A DNA stretch of 64,000 nt, from positions 124,001 through 188,000 of the forward strand of contig NW_027476321.1 of NCBI RefSeq assembly GCF_051020955.1, written 5' to 3'. Numbering within the stretch: position 1 is the stretch's first letter; each line of letters begins with the position of its first letter. This DNA is from Megalopta genalis (Eukaryota; Arthropoda; Insecta; Hymenoptera; Halictidae). The notes below the pieces were generated by a model. It did not search any database. It saw nothing but the letters and a program-made list of their open reading frames with translations, and was not told the origin of the DNA. Shown here in pieces: positions 34,830-47,900 of this stretch. The position numbers were made by a program, and so were the translations under genes.

Positions 34830-35460
34830 GTTCGAAACAATGCTTGTGTACGTCGATAGCGTCTGGTGTCGCATTTCGTATCGACAGCGCATTCAAATTC
34901 AGGAAACCTCGAAAACATGAAAACACCGATTTTCATAAAAGTCGCACGAAGTTGTGGATTGTGGCCAACTCTTTGAGCGAAAAGTGCGACGTGTGGCGTC
35001 GGGTGTCATCTGTCGAAGGAACGTGCAAACGTCGGAATACAAAAATTCTCCCCTCCACACTCTCGCCGATCCCATCGCACACTCTAACCGCCATTTCTGG
35101 CGCGGCTCCTATCGGGTCCCTTATTTCGTCGACGAAAAAATGGGGAGGTGGGTGAACTGGAAGAATGCAGTCTCAAGCCTCCGCGACCTAACCCAGTGAA
35201 ATGAATTGGAGGATCGTGCCCCGACCGTGAAAATCGACGCCAGAAAAATATTTTCCTGGCCTTCGTGCTCCGGGCAACGAACGATGCCGATCTTTTGCGT
35301 AAGCCGCTTCCAGATATCTCGCAGAGTCGCTGAGATCGCTCGGTCCCCGAAAAATTCCGTTGGAAAAGTCGTTCGCCCATCGATAGCAAAGATTTCTCGC
35401 AGACGGAAGTGGTCACGATTTTTTTTCTTGCGGATTTTAGGGTCGAAGGTTTAGGTTAGG
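34830..35460. other. CpG-rich block (left arm)
   Basis: GC- and CpG-rich sequence with overlapping open frames of 80-110 codons on both strands. None resembles a known protein, and the frames are preserved in the mirror copy simply because the arms are identical. Ends with two TTAGG-like units (TTTAGGTTAGG) near 35448-35458. Confidence 0.4.
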
Positions 35461-35739
35461 TGGACGGGTTTTTATGGAGCTTGGTGGATGGCGTATGAAA
35501 TGGAGGGTTCGGGGTGTAGTGAAAAAAAAAGATTGCAAATTGAATTGATATTTTATACTGCTAGTAATAATAAAATTTTTTATTTCATTAAAAAATCATT
35601 CAAATAATTCGACAAATTATTTATTTATTATTGCAAATGATAAAAAAAATATTTATTATGCAAATAAAATGTTATTTTTCATTTGGGTTTTAGAGAGGGA
35701 CGAAAAGATTTAGAATACTATTTGCGCTGATATACATAT

Positions 35740-36941
35740 GTATACTTAGTGAATAAATTTAGGATAATGTAAATTAAAGGGTTGGAACTTGAGTTCCAAT
35801 ATATCAATTACTAAAGAATTGAATTTGTATTACAAAGTTTCAATTATTTAAATCTCAAAATTTTAATTTTTTTAATTTTAATTTAAATATTAAGTTACAC
35901 TTCTGCTTATGTCTACATGCTCCTATGTATTCAATAAATAGATTTTGGCTAGATTTTCTTTCTAATGTAAATTAAGGGTTGTTGACCAAGGTGATAATTA
36001 CTGAAGGGGTGAATTCGGAGTGCATAGTTAATATTTAAAATAATTTCGAAATATTGATGAGTATTGATTTATTTTTGTCAATAGATTTAAGCTAGAACTC
36101 CATTTCCTTATAAATTTAAAGGTCCAGGGTTAATGACTGACGTGTATTAGTTACTGCTGAAGTAAATTTGGGGTGTAAGGTGAGTATTTTAAATTACTGT
36201 GAAATATTCACGAATGCTGATTTCAGTCAATAAAGGTCCGGCTTCCCTTTTCGATGTGAATGGAATGGTCGAGGGTTAATGACCGATTGATCGTGGGCAA
36301 AGTGAACATTTACAATCATTCCGGAATATTTCTGCATGCCGACGTATTTTTATAAAATCGACTTAGACCAGGTTTGCTAATACATTTCTATTAAATACGT
36401 TAAATAAATTTAAGTTAGCTTTCCTTTATTTTCTGAATCAGGGCGCCGAGGCTTGATGATAAAGATATCAACTATTGAAAGGGTGATTTTGAGGTGCAAA
36501 ATTGACAGTTAAGATTATTCTAAGACACTCCCTGCGCTCTGATAATATTTTCTTGTCTACACGTATTCTGTAAGCAAGGGTTCGAGGTTCCCCTCTTGTA
36601 CACAAGTTACCCAAAGGGGTGAGTTTGGGGTGCAAAGTTGGCAGTTTGTATTATTTTGGAAAGTTTGTTGATACTAATATTATTTATGTCATGTAAATTT
36701 CGGCTGGGTTCTCCTCTTTTTAATGTAAATCAGCTGGTTGCGGGGCGGTGTTGTACATCTAATTTACAGTAGGGACGAATTTTGGGGTGGAAAATTCACA
36801 TAATTTTCGGAAGCTCGCAGATACTTACATATCTTTATTATGTAAGTTCATGTTGTACTTCCCTTTTAATATAAATCGGGGGATTGAGGGTTGAAGCTTC
36901 AAATGTTGATTGCCGAAAGGGTGAATTAGGGGTAGAAAGAC
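35740..36941. repeat. Degenerate satellite of about 150 bp (left arm, cut by breakpoint)
   Basis: About seven diverged monomers, each with a core close to GAAAGGGGTGAATTTGGGGT, an AAATATT..GATGCTGATATTA part and CTTTTAATGTAAAT. Cores start near 36004, 36159, 36291, 36474, 36612, 36770 and 36913 (mean spacing about 151 bp). The array stops abruptly at 36941, the palindrome arm end. Confidence 0.8.
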
Positions 36942-36998
36942 ATTTCAAACATTTTAGACGAATGATTCATTTCAAACATTTAATTGTAAACATTTTAG

Positions 36999-37040
<42 letters not shown>

Positions 37041-37105
37041 TTATTTTAGATGATCATTTTAGTTAAACATTTTAGTGAAACATTTTATTTGAAACGCTTA
37101 AATAG
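36942..37105. repeat. TTTCAAACATTTTAG minisatellite and (GT)n in spacer
   Basis: Units such as CATTTCAAACATTTTAG and AGTTAAACATTTTAG, interrupted by about 20 GT dinucleotides (37000-37039). Related to the reverse complement of the 34630 array. It starts exactly where arm pairing ends. Confidence 0.75.
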
Positions 37106-37574
37106 AATGTCCTTTTGAAATGAATTTATAAACGCGTCTGAAAATATTATAGAAATTAAAATTTCAGAAAAATTAGAAGTCAGTGATGTTTTTGATGAAG
37201 CCGACTTACAATTAGAGAGTTTAATGATCCCTTCGAATGCCCGAAATATCTCTCTTAAGATGGAATTTTGCGGATCGGCATAATGGCTGATCTAACTTCA
37301 CCGAATTACTCGCGCGACGGATTCTGGGACGATATGGGATTACCAAATCGCGTAATAACCTAATATTTCACCAGACTTCCCTCAGTCACGATGACAGTTT
37401 TCCATTTTCCTGGGCGCTTATGCCGCGAGAAAATACACGGTGTCGACACCAGCGCGAATGTTTAAATAAAAAGCGAGCAACGAACGCTTTCGGACCGCTT
37501 GTTGCTGATCGAGTATGTATAATTACCCCGACGTTATTGATACTTTTGGACCACGTTCGTAGTGTGCAATTCAT

Positions 37575-37960
37575 TTTATTATTTACTTTATTAACGTCGA
37601 TCACAGAAGTTACTAGGTAAACTGAAAAGTCACTAGCGAGGCACGACAAAATTGTCCATCAACTTTTAAAATATTTTGACCAGAAGTTTGCATAAAAATG
37701 GTTTAGTGATTATGAATAATATAATTTATATTAAATTTTTTAACGACGACCGCAGAAGTTACTAAATCAACCGAAAAACCACTAGCAAAATGCTGAAAAA
37801 TTATCACAATCAACTACCAAGAATATTCGATTATTTTGCATAAAAATGGTTTCGAGACAGTGATTAATATTTTCTTAATTTTACTAATGCTGACCACGTA
37901 AGTTACTTGTTAGATAAACTAAAAAGTTAATAGCCAATGTTATGTTAAGAAATTAGCATA
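37575..37960. repeat. Degenerate tandem repeat of about 150 bp in spacer
   Basis: Three diverged units begin at ACGTCGATCACAGAAGTTAC (about 37592), ACGACGACCGCAGAAGTTAC (about 37743) and ATGCTGACCACGTAAGTTAC (about 37886). The first two share TTGCATAAAAATGGTTT. Confidence 0.7.
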
Positions 37961-38029
37961 ATATTAAGATGATTTATGGGAAGAGCGAATGTTTCAGAAA
38001 GTAAGATTTGCCTTTATACATGTACTCAC

Positions 38030-38179
38030 GACTACTCTCGAAAATAGTCTGAGCACGAAAATGGGCACCGGATACATTACGATGACAGTCAGCTCCATCA
38101 ACCGTGTTACGGCAGCGAGAGAGAACAGGAATGCGGTTAGAATCAGAAGTATCACCAGCTTCAACAGACCTATGATTGC
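38030..38179 (-). CDS. Candidate internal exon, hydrophobic (unidentified)
   Basis: On the minus strand an acceptor (CTATAATTCTAG, first exon base 38179) and a donor (GTGAGT, 38029-38024) bound exactly 150 nt, open in phase 0 for 50 codons. The translation starts AIIGLLKLVILLILTAFLFS and continues with ELTVIVMYPVPIFVLRLF, which suggests two closely spaced membrane segments separated by TRLME. I do not recognise the family. It lies only in the single-copy spacer. The expected neighbouring exons to the left would have been replaced by the palindrome, so if real it is a remnant. An alternative is chance, since hydrophobic codons are easy to find in AT-rich DNA. Confidence 0.35.
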
Positions 38180-38284
38180 CTAGAATTATAGTTCTGGTCA
38201 TTACAACGTCATGAAAATTACTGGCTACCACATAAACGTACCCGCATAAAAATAGAGTCTACGACCTCCTCGGAAACTACGTAA

Positions 38285-39639
38285 ACCCTCGCACCCTAAA
38301 TTCACCCTTCTAGTAACTGATGCCTTAAACATACCGCACTCAATCCTTGCACGCATATTGGGAAGCTAATTTACGACACATTTAGTCAATTAATTTTTCT
38401 AAGAACGAAGAAATATCTTGGAATAGTTTAGACCGTAGTCTTTCTACCCCTAATTCACCCTTTCGGCAATCAACATTTGAAGCTTCAACCCTCAATCCCC
38501 CGATTTATATTAAAAGGGAAGTACAACATGAACTTACATAATAAAGATATGTAAGTATCTGCGAGCTTCCGAAAATTATGTGAATTTTCCACCCCAAAAT
38601 TCGTCCCTACTGTAAATTAGATGTACAACACCGCCCCGCAACCAGCTGATTTACATTAAAAAGAGGAGAACCCAGCCGAAATTTACATGACATAAATAAT
38701 ATTAGTATCAACAAACTTTCCAAAATAATACAAACTGCCAACTTTGCACCCCAAACTCACCCCTTTGGGTAACTTGTGTACAAGAGGGGAACCTCGAACC
38801 CTTGCTTACAGAATACGTGTAGACAAGAAAATATTATCAGAGCGCAGGGAGTGTCTTAGAATAATCTTAACTGTCAATTTTGCACCTCAAAATCACCCTT
38901 TCAGTAGTTGATATCTTTATCATCAAGCCTCGGCGCCCTGATTCAGAAAATAAAGGAAAGCTAACTTAAATTTATTTAACGTATTTAATAGAAATGTATT
39001 AGCAAACCTGGTCTAAGTCGATTTTATAAAAATACGTCGGCATGCAGAAATATTCCGGAATGATTGTAAATGTTCACTTTGCCCACGATCAATCGGTCAT
39101 TAACCCTCGACCATTCCATTCACATCGAAAAGGGAAGCCGGACCTTTATTGACTGAAATCAGCATTCGTGAATATTTCACAGTAATTTAAAATACTCACC
39201 TTACACCCCAAATTTACTTCAGCAGTAACTAATACACGTCAATCATTAACCCTGGACCTTTAAATTTATAAGGAAATGGAGTTCTAGCTTAAATCTATTG
39301 ACAAAAATAAATCAATACTCATCAATATTTCGAAATTATTTTAAATATTAACTATGCACTCCGAATTCACCCCTTCAGTAATTATCACCTTGGTCAACAA
39401 CCCTTAATTTACATTAGAAAGAAAATCTAGCCAAAATCTATTTATTGAATACATAGGAGCATGTAGACATAAGCAGAAGTGTAACTTAATATTTAAATTA
39501 AAATTAAAAAAATTAAAATTTTGAGATTTAAATAATTGAAACTTTGTAATACAAATTCAATTCTTTAGTAATTGATATATTGGAACTCAAGTTCCAACCC
39601 TTTAATTTACATTATCCTAAATTTATTCACTAAGTATAC
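38285..39639. repeat. Degenerate satellite of about 150 bp (right side, uninterrupted)
   Basis: Mirror of 35740-36941, but the array runs on through the arm end at 38438 for one more monomer (CGCACCCTAAATTCACCCTT near 38290). The right side is therefore the continuous array. Confidence 0.75.
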
Positions 39640-40563
39640 ATATGTATATCAGCGCAAATAGTATTCTAAATCTTTTCGTCCCTCTCTAAAACCCAAATGA
39701 AAAATAACATTTTATTTGCATAATAAATATTTTTTTTATCATTTGCAATAATAAATAAATAATTTGTCGAATTATTTGAATGATTTTTTAATGAAATAAA
39801 AAATTTTATTATTACTAGCAGTATAAAATATCAATTCAATTTGCAATCTTTTTTTTTCACTACACCCCGAACCCTCCATTTCATACGCCATCCACCAAGC
39901 TCCATAAAAACCCGTCCACCTAACCTAAACCTTCGACCCTAAAATCCGCAAGAAAAAAAATCGTGACCACTTCCGTCTGCGAGAAATCTTTGCTATCGAT
40001 GGGCGAACGACTTTTCCAACGGAATTTTTCGGGGACCGAGCGATCTCAGCGACTCTGCGAGATATCTGGAAGCGGCTTACGCAAAAGATCGGCATCGTTC
40101 GTTGCCCGGAGCACGAAGGCCAGGAAAATATTTTTCTGGCGTCGATTTTCACGGTCGGGGCACGATCCTCCAATTCATTTCACTGGGTTAGGTCGCGGAG
40201 GCTTGAGACTGCATTCTTCCAGTTCACCCACCTCCCCATTTTTTCGTCGACGAAATAAGGGACCCGATAGGAGCCGCGCCAGAAATGGCGGTTAGAGTGT
40301 GCGATGGGATCGGCGAGAGTGTGGAGGGGAGAATTTTTGTATTCCGACGTTTGCACGTTCCTTCGACAGATGACACCCGACGCCACACGTCGCACTTTTC
40401 GCTCAAAGAGTTGGCCACAATCCACAACTTCGTGCGACTTTTATGAAAATCGGTGTTTTCATGTTTTCGAGGTTTCCTGAATTTGAATGCGCTGTCGATA
40501 CGAAATGCGACACCAGACGCTATCGACGTACACAAGCATTGTTTCGAACTTATTTTTCGTAGA

Positions 40564-40749
40564 TGTTAATTTTAGTTGAACATTTTATTTTGAACACTTC
40601 ATTTTAAACATATTGGTTGTGAATACTTTATTTTACACATTTTAGTTGAACATTTTATTTTAAGCATGTTTATCGAACAGTTTGTTTGAACATTTTATTC
40701 TAAACATTTTAGTTGTACATTTTACTTTATATATTTTCATTGACCAAGT
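40564..40749. repeat. Minisatellite of about 15 bp, GAACATTTTATTTTA (right arm)
   Basis: Mirror of 34630-34815. Confidence 0.75.
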
Positions 40750-41578
40750 ACTTATTTTTTGTGGATGTCAATATTTTTCTATTTTAGCTACAATATTTGC
40801 CTACGATTTTTTACTACAATTATATGATTGGAATATAAAATTTCATACGACGATCTTCGTGTTAAGTAATTTTTGTATTTAATTGTGATAAAAATGTTTA
40901 CTTAACCAATTTTTTTTAAATAATATTATAGGTCACGTAGTACAAATATATTGTCTAAAGTAGTAATAAAGAATATTATCAGTTATGAACAATATGATTA
41001 TAGACAATGTAATAAGAAAAACATAATCAATTATAAATATTGTTTAAATTATTGTTACATATGTATTGTTAACTAGGGATATGTCTTTTTCTATCGCTCC
41101 ATTGTGTGGTTTTCGTATGTACAACAGATCCGACGTCCATTTTTTCGGTTTTTTTTCGTAATCCGCTTGATATTTGTATCTGAAAAAAAGATACTACTCC
41201 TGAGGACTACTCCTGTTTCCAGCACACTTTTATACAACACTCTGTATATTGTTACCGATATTCTTGTAGAGCATCGAAAGACAAATGCAACGAGTATAAT
41301 GAATGTATACAGTGACTCGCATTAATATTCGGACACGATATTGATACAAGAACAATTGCTCCTTTTTATTGTTTATGATAGTATTATTGAATCAATTGTT
41401 TTCTCATACAAAGTAAGTAGAAACATAAATTTTGTTTATTTATTGCACATGTTCTTTTGTATAATAAGCGATGAACAAGATTGTGAGGAAATTTAACGTC
41501 ACAAAAATATTCGGACAGTGAATGAATTACATTAATTTTATATAAAATGAAAATCTTTTTAATCACGTTATCATAATA

Positions 41579-41872
41579 TTAATATTTTGTCGATTGACCC
41601 TTTTGTTTTATTACTTCATGTAATCGCTTGGGCATGTTACAGATGACTTTATTTAAATAATCCGACGAAATTCGTTTCCATTCGTCTAACAAACGTTGTT
41701 TTATCTTTGTTGTTGTCTTTGTAAGTATTGTACGAATTTTGTGGTCCAGTTGATCCCATAAATTTTTAATTGGATTTAAATCAGGCGATTGAGGAGAAGG
41801 ATGCAGTACTTTTGGACAATTGTTTAACAAATATTCCTGTACAATTCTGACCTTGTGTTTAGGATCACTGTC
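41579..41872 (-). pseudogene. Tc1-like transposase remnant (right arm)
   Basis: Mirror of 33507-33800, with the same TAG before DSD and the same Lys in place of catalytic Glu (NPIKNLW). It differs by one substitution that changes Asn to His in WDQLDxKIR. Confidence 0.85.
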
Positions 41873-42157
41873 CTAATAAAACTTAAAACTGTACGTACAC
41901 CCATATTTATAACACTTGTAATTAAATTTTCTTTAAAAAATGTCCAAATATTTCATTTTATCCATAATACCATCGATAAAAACTAGTTCACCTATACCTA
42001 CGGACTGTCCGATTATTTTTGTGACGTTAAATTTCGTCACTATCTTGTTTATCGCTTATTATACAAAAGGACATGTGCAATAAATAAACAAAATTTATGT
42101 TTCTACTTACTTTAAGGAGTGCTTTATTATATGAGAAAACAATTGATTCAATAATAT

Positions 42158-42407
42158 TGTTGCGAATTACTGCATTTCTTTCGCGTCGCGGCATTTTATT
42201 TACAATAAAGTACATAAACTATAATACAACTCAATTCAATTATGTTTGAGATCTTTGGACCGCTCGACGGTCCGATCCCGACTCTTCGATTGTCCGTTGA
42301 TAACACACCTCCGTGGCAACCCCTCTCTTCTATTATTCTTTAAGGAGGTGTTCACAACAGGGCTGTTTCACATTACAGCCACTTGATTTGGACAAGTCGC
42401 CGTAACA
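42158..42407 (-). mobile_element. Solo LTR (right-arm mirror)
   Basis: Inverted copy of 32972-33221, with the same ATAT flanks. Shared by both arms, so it was in place before the inverted duplication. Confidence 0.8.
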
Positions 42408-43100
42408 ATATTATCATAAACATTAAAAAAGAGATATAATTCTTGTAACAATATCGTGTCCGAAACATTAAGTAATCAACTTTCAAACGCAAACATATCG
42501 AGGTTAAACAATCGAAAGTATTCAATCATTATACTTGTTGGATTCGTTTCTTCGCCCTTCATCAAAACACGTACGATTCTATTTAAAATTAAACGAAAAT
42601 AATTTATCAAAAATATTTAAGTTCCTCTGCTTTCAGACGCTACTATCTCAGGATTAAATGACCACAATACTACTCGTCTTATCATGCTCTTGTTACGAGC
42701 CGAGGGCCAGGCAGTTTGGGTGGCCGGAGGTTGCATGTAATTGGAATTTTTGGATGAGGTGCGTAGACCAGCCGATGTTTATTTCGACACGGGTAGCTAC
42801 CTTTAAAATTAGGATAAGGTGTTTGGAGAAATTGATATTAGGGTTAGAAAAGAAATAAAGATATACCTCGAGCGGTTAAGATATATCTTGGTGGGTTATA
42901 CCAACTACTGGTTTGAAACAGGAGGTGGAAATGATTAAACTTGAAACCAAAGAAAACTGGTAAAAACTAAATTATTACGCGTTGGGTTTTACAACTGTAA
43001 GTAAGTTTTCGCGGAAGAAGAATTGAAACTCGATGTTACTAATGTTTCCGCGTCGACGAATGACTCGAAACTAGCCCAATTCCCGGTCGCGTTTGGGCCC

Positions 43101-43108
43101 TTTATATA
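43101..43108 (-). promoter_or_regulatory. TATA-like promoter site (right arm)
   Basis: Mirror of 32271-32278. Transcription from here would run leftwards into the spacer, in the same direction as the candidate exon at 38030-38179. Confidence 0.4.
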
Positions 43109-44419
43109 GTCAGTTTTTCTGTGGAAAAATGGTAGTGGGGATGATCCTATGTGGTCCGACTCCAGAAATGTTCGTCGTCGTACTCTCTCGGAGGTACTCG
43201 ACTCGCGATATACAAATGAATCCCCGGCTGGCTGGCGCCAGCCTGGCGTATGCCTTCAGGAGGGAATATAAAAAATTCGTGGGAAGATCCTCCGTACGTT
43301 ACACTCTAAAAGGCTCTTGAAAGCAAGCTACGAAATTCTTTTATTTCCGAATACCATAATCTGCGAAGCTTCAGAAAATCGGGTCTGCTTTATTCTACGT
43401 CCACCGAGATGGATATCCGGCGATCGTAATCCGCCGTTCGCAGAAGTCAGGAGACCAGAAACATAAAAACAACCGTGTCGCTGAAATTTCGCAACTCCAT
43501 GTATCGGATTAACCGTCGGAAGACGGTTTCGATGGTCGCGGGCAACGTCTTACGACCGTTAGTCTATACGTACTCCGAATATCGCTTTCCGGCAAATTTT
43601 TTTTTTTGGGGGGGGGGGATAGTACTGCTATGCTCCATAAGGTACGGAAGAAAGCGGTGGAGGGGGACGGAACTAAAGGAAACCAGAAATCCTGCTGGAT
43701 GATTGGCTTCTATCTTCAGTACGATCGGGTCGCGCCGTTTATTTACAACACAGAGGCAACCTTTAGCGAACACCAACGACGACCCCCCACCCCACCCCGA
43801 TCCAGCACCTAAAGGTGTCGGTGATGCAGCCACGTAGTGTTTGCACTCGTGGTTGGAGTGGCGAAAGCGACGATTCGTTACCGGGAAACACGCGAGTGTC
43901 GATCGAGTTTTCCTTCTTCGGTTTCGGCGGCGCTGTTGGTGCGGCGAGTTTATTGGAAATTTGTGGCGACGGCGGGGAATATCAATTTTGGTGGGACGTG
44001 ACTGGGAACAGGTTTTTGGCAGCGTTAAAAGGAACGCATTGAAATTGCGTATCGCTTCTAACGGTTAAGATTCGAATTAAAAAATGCGATCAATTAGGAA
44101 GAATATTATTTTTGGTTTATGGACCGTCGAGGTCATTTCAACCCGTGGCGTTTGGATCATTGCTTAACACGTTCGCCCGCAGCATAAAGAACGTCATATT
44201 AATGTTCTGAATATAATTATTTAAAATTATAGCACATAGCATGATATTTAGAGAATTGATGCCTTCACTTTGGCGGCATTTTCATCATGTCGCGTAAGAT
44301 GATACAATGTATTTAATGCAATAAATACAATAAATATAACTATGCTGATAGCGAACGTAATATAATTTAATTACTCAGCTTTTGGCAATTATGTAAAATA
44401 CTAGAAATAGTATTTAATG

Positions 44420-44614
44420 TATTACATTATATTATATATAATGTACAGTTTTTAGTATGATATACAGTATAAATGTATTTAATTATACTATATAATACAC
44501 GATATAATAATTTAGTATAATATACAGTATAATGTATATATATATATATATATACCATATATATATATTATACTGTATATTATACTAAATTATTATATTG
44601 TATATTATATAGTA

Positions 44615-44668
<54 letters not shown>

Positions 44669-44750
44669 ATTATAATTATATATTATAAAATATAAAAAAT
44701 GTTAATTTAATAATATTTTATTAATTATATATATATATATATATTTATAT
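44420..44750. repeat. AT/TA microsatellite (right arm)
   Basis: Mirror of 30630-30960, with a long uninterrupted (TA)n near 44610-44663. The longer array accounts for most of the 24-bp offset between arms. Confidence 0.9.
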
Positions 44751-46579
44751 ATAAAATATATATAATTAATAATATTATCAAATTTACATTTTTTATATTT
44801 TTTTATTGCTGCAGCATTTAATACATTATCACCGTATTAAATTATGCATTAACCTAATAAGAATGGTTTAGTACGATTACATTGTGTATAATGTTATTGA
44901 TCCTGGAATTCCTAATAAATTAAACATTATTTAAAATCATGGAAATTTGAGTTCCTCGTTGTATTATTCAAATATTTTAATGATGCAACAATCTAGTTAT
45001 CGTTATTTATGCGATAGTAATTATTGATATCTAAATTCCTCATAAATGTGATATCAATAAATAATCATTGTACGTCATATAACAAACATTGTTAAAAAGA
45101 ACAATATGAGACAATTTTAAACAATATCATATGAAAATATAACATTGAGCATCATATATCCCATAAATTTAATATAAAATTCGTATCGATGTTATTATAA
45201 TTCCGTTCAATATTATTGGAGCTTTAATACCTGAACAAAAAATATTATTTAATAGCATGAGAGTTGAAGTTCTGTACAAAAAATATTATTAAATTATTAT
45301 TATATATGTTATTATATATATTAAAATATTATATTCTCGAACTTAAAATTCATATTATCCTAACATTAATTAGTGTCGTTAAAATTCAAATTGCTGTTAA
45401 ATTGACATAAACTAATATGATGAGAGGTATTATTGTTTCCTGTTGTCGAAATATAAATTTCTTATAAGCTAATATTGATTTCGTGAGAGACTGGATGTGG
45501 TTTGTGGTGAGTGGACGGTGACAAGGTGACTATGTACATATAATATTATACGATATTGGCTGTAATGTAATTAGAACTCGCCATTTGTGATTGTGATTGG
45601 AGTATGATGAATATTGTAATGCGACTGTAATTACATGCTATTAGGAGAAGATGATTGATTAAAACCATCAACCCAATTATATGTATATTAAATATAGAAA
45701 ATAGTATAATACACACACAATAATTTTTTTTTTGTTAAGTTACACAATTTTGCTTCGTGTAATGTTTAAAAGTGTAAAATGATGATAACGATAATTTTAT
45801 CATTTATAATATTGTTTGTTATATTCCCCGCCTATTTTATATCTTCTACACTTTCTAAAATTTTTGGTATTTCTATATTTGATCATTGGTAATTAGTTAT
45901 TAATTTTATTTGTCATTTATATTAGTACTACCACGATTTACAGCGGGTATTTTTTAGAGTTTTCCCCCAGTTTACATATCTTACAATTTTTAAATTTCTA
46001 GTACTTGTATATTTGACTATTGCATTTTCTGTAGACTCTATATTTTTCGTAATCACAACTTACACCGGTCTTTTTTTATAGTTTTCCCCTATTTTGCATC
46101 TTTCATAATTTTTAAATTTTTAGTTCTTGTGTATTTGACTATTCCATTTACGTAGTTTCTATATTTTAGTGTTTCTATATTCGCCAGTTGCATTTTAGTG
46201 GTTTCTATGGCTTTAGTATTTCTATATTTGATTATTACATTCGTGCAGTTTTTATATTTTTAATATTTCTTTATTTATTACGTATGCTCTATTTATATTG
46301 TTTATACATATAGCCAAATATAAAAATACTAAAATGTAGAAGCTACATGAATTCAAAAATTCAGTAAATTTTATATTTGTTGTATATTAATAATCTATAT
46401 TATAATATAATAATATAATAAATATAATATATATAGTAATATATAATAAATAGTATCCATATTTGAATATATCTACATTTGATTACTGAATTTATATAGT
46501 TTCTACATTTTACTATCTTTATATTTGATTATTGTATTTCGTCAAGTTTCTAATATTTCTATCATTTTCTTCTTAATTG

Positions 46580-47900
46580 TATTTTGCATGTATCGGAATT
46601 CTGCCATGTATTACAACGATTCTTACAATCATTGAGCTTCTGCTGTGATTTTTTAATGTATAGTATTTCTACAGTCGACGACATTTATCATTTGATGGAT
46701 CGTGCGAAATCATTCGGCTCGAATTCACATTTAACTAAACTCGAATAGCGGAATTATGTTTGATGCGAGATTTTCGCGGAAAATTTTGCGAAACTCTCAA
46801 CGGTATTGATCGACGAGAAAGAGAATGATCGACTTTCGAGTTCACGTCGTATTTGTTGCATAGGGGATTATGGATTTGATGGATTGATAATGAGCCAGCT
46901 ATCAGCGCAAGGATTATTTCGTACTGGTTTCGTGAATGTTTGATAAGCTTCGATTAGGCCACTGATTTTACATGTCTATATAAAATATACATTTGTTGTT
47001 GTAATAATCTCTGTGCAATTCGTCAGGAGAAATTCATTATCGAACGTATTCTCCTTTTAATAATTGGGAACCATTTTAATGAAATTTGTTCATAATAATA
47101 ATAATTATTATTATTATTTCCTCTGCAGTTCGATGAAAATTAACGAGAGAAAATCACCTTCTATAAACAAATACAACCGCGTATTATTCTTACGATTATT
47201 TCATCATCCATTTAAATTGAATTTATGTGTAATGATAATTAAATATTACATTGGTTGAAGTTACGTGAAAATCAAGAACAGAAAACATTTTCCATAAATA
47301 AATATATTTATTTTAATTATAATATTTATTTTAGTTACGAACTTATATGAAATAATTATTAAAACCTATTTTCAAAGAAGTTTCATGAAGATCGTGGAGA
47401 ATAAAATCATTAGTAATAAATGGATATGTACACGTACATTTTTGTTAAAGATTGTCTCAATGTTTATTTAATTTTCAAATCATTCATAATTGATAATTAT
47501 TTCATTGGTAATTAAGTAGAAATCTTCAGAATTAAAGTTTTCTTGTACATATATACATAAATATAAAGTTAAAAAAATTGTGTCTAAAAATATAGCAGTA
47601 ATTTTCTTTCGAAAAGAAAACTTTCGAAATCATAATTAATATTGCTTGGTCATCTCTCGGCTCGCTAATGTGCTTCAATAATCAAACACAGCTATAATTC
47701 CGAAGAGTTCCATGCCATAATTATCACGTTCGAAAATTCAATTATTGTATAATATGAGAATCAATTCTATTTAGTATTTCACGAAACCGAAATATGGATG
47801 TATATAAATTCCATAATTGATATACAAGGAAATTCATTTATTTAATAACGAGAAAGCTACGTATTTAGTGTATCACGAATGAAAACAATAATTGAAACAA
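46580..47900. other. AT-rich non-coding DNA (right arm)
   Basis: Mirror of about 27500-28820. Nothing coding is recognised. Confidence 0.5.

Larger units (their letters stand above)
27231..36941. repeat. Left inner arm of the palindrome
   Basis: Reverse complement of 38438-48150. The position sum is 75379 from the spacer out to the AT-rich tract near 30.8 kb and 75403 beyond it. Differences seen are single substitutions (one in the C/A homopolymer at 31762, one in the Tc1 remnant, one near 34274) and repeat-length changes. Identity is about 99 % or higher by eye. Confidence 0.93.
36942..38437. other. Palindrome spacer (single copy, 1496 bp)
   Basis: Unpaired sequence between the arms. From left to right it holds a minisatellite and (GT)n, about 450 bp unassigned (37105-37570), three units of a roughly 150-bp repeat, a candidate exon on the minus strand, and one further monomer of the right-arm satellite. 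Confidence 0.85.
41307..42478 (-). mobile_element. Tc1-like element (right-arm mirror)
   Basis: Inverted copy of 32901-34072, including the nested solo LTR. It starts TACAGTGACTCGCATTAATA (about 41308) with TTCGGACACGATATTG. Confidence 0.8.

Noticed and set aside
34844..35454. Frames of 81-110 codons in the second CpG-rich block
   Set aside because: Overlapping frames on both strands, no motif, no splice-site support.
35446..35460. Telomere repeat (TTAGG)
   Set aside because: Only two adjacent units, expected by chance and common in CpG-rich insect DNA.
36942..39639. CRISPR-like array from repeated 150-bp units
   Set aside because: Units are diverged tandem repeats with no constant repeat/unique spacer pattern, and the genome is eukaryotic.
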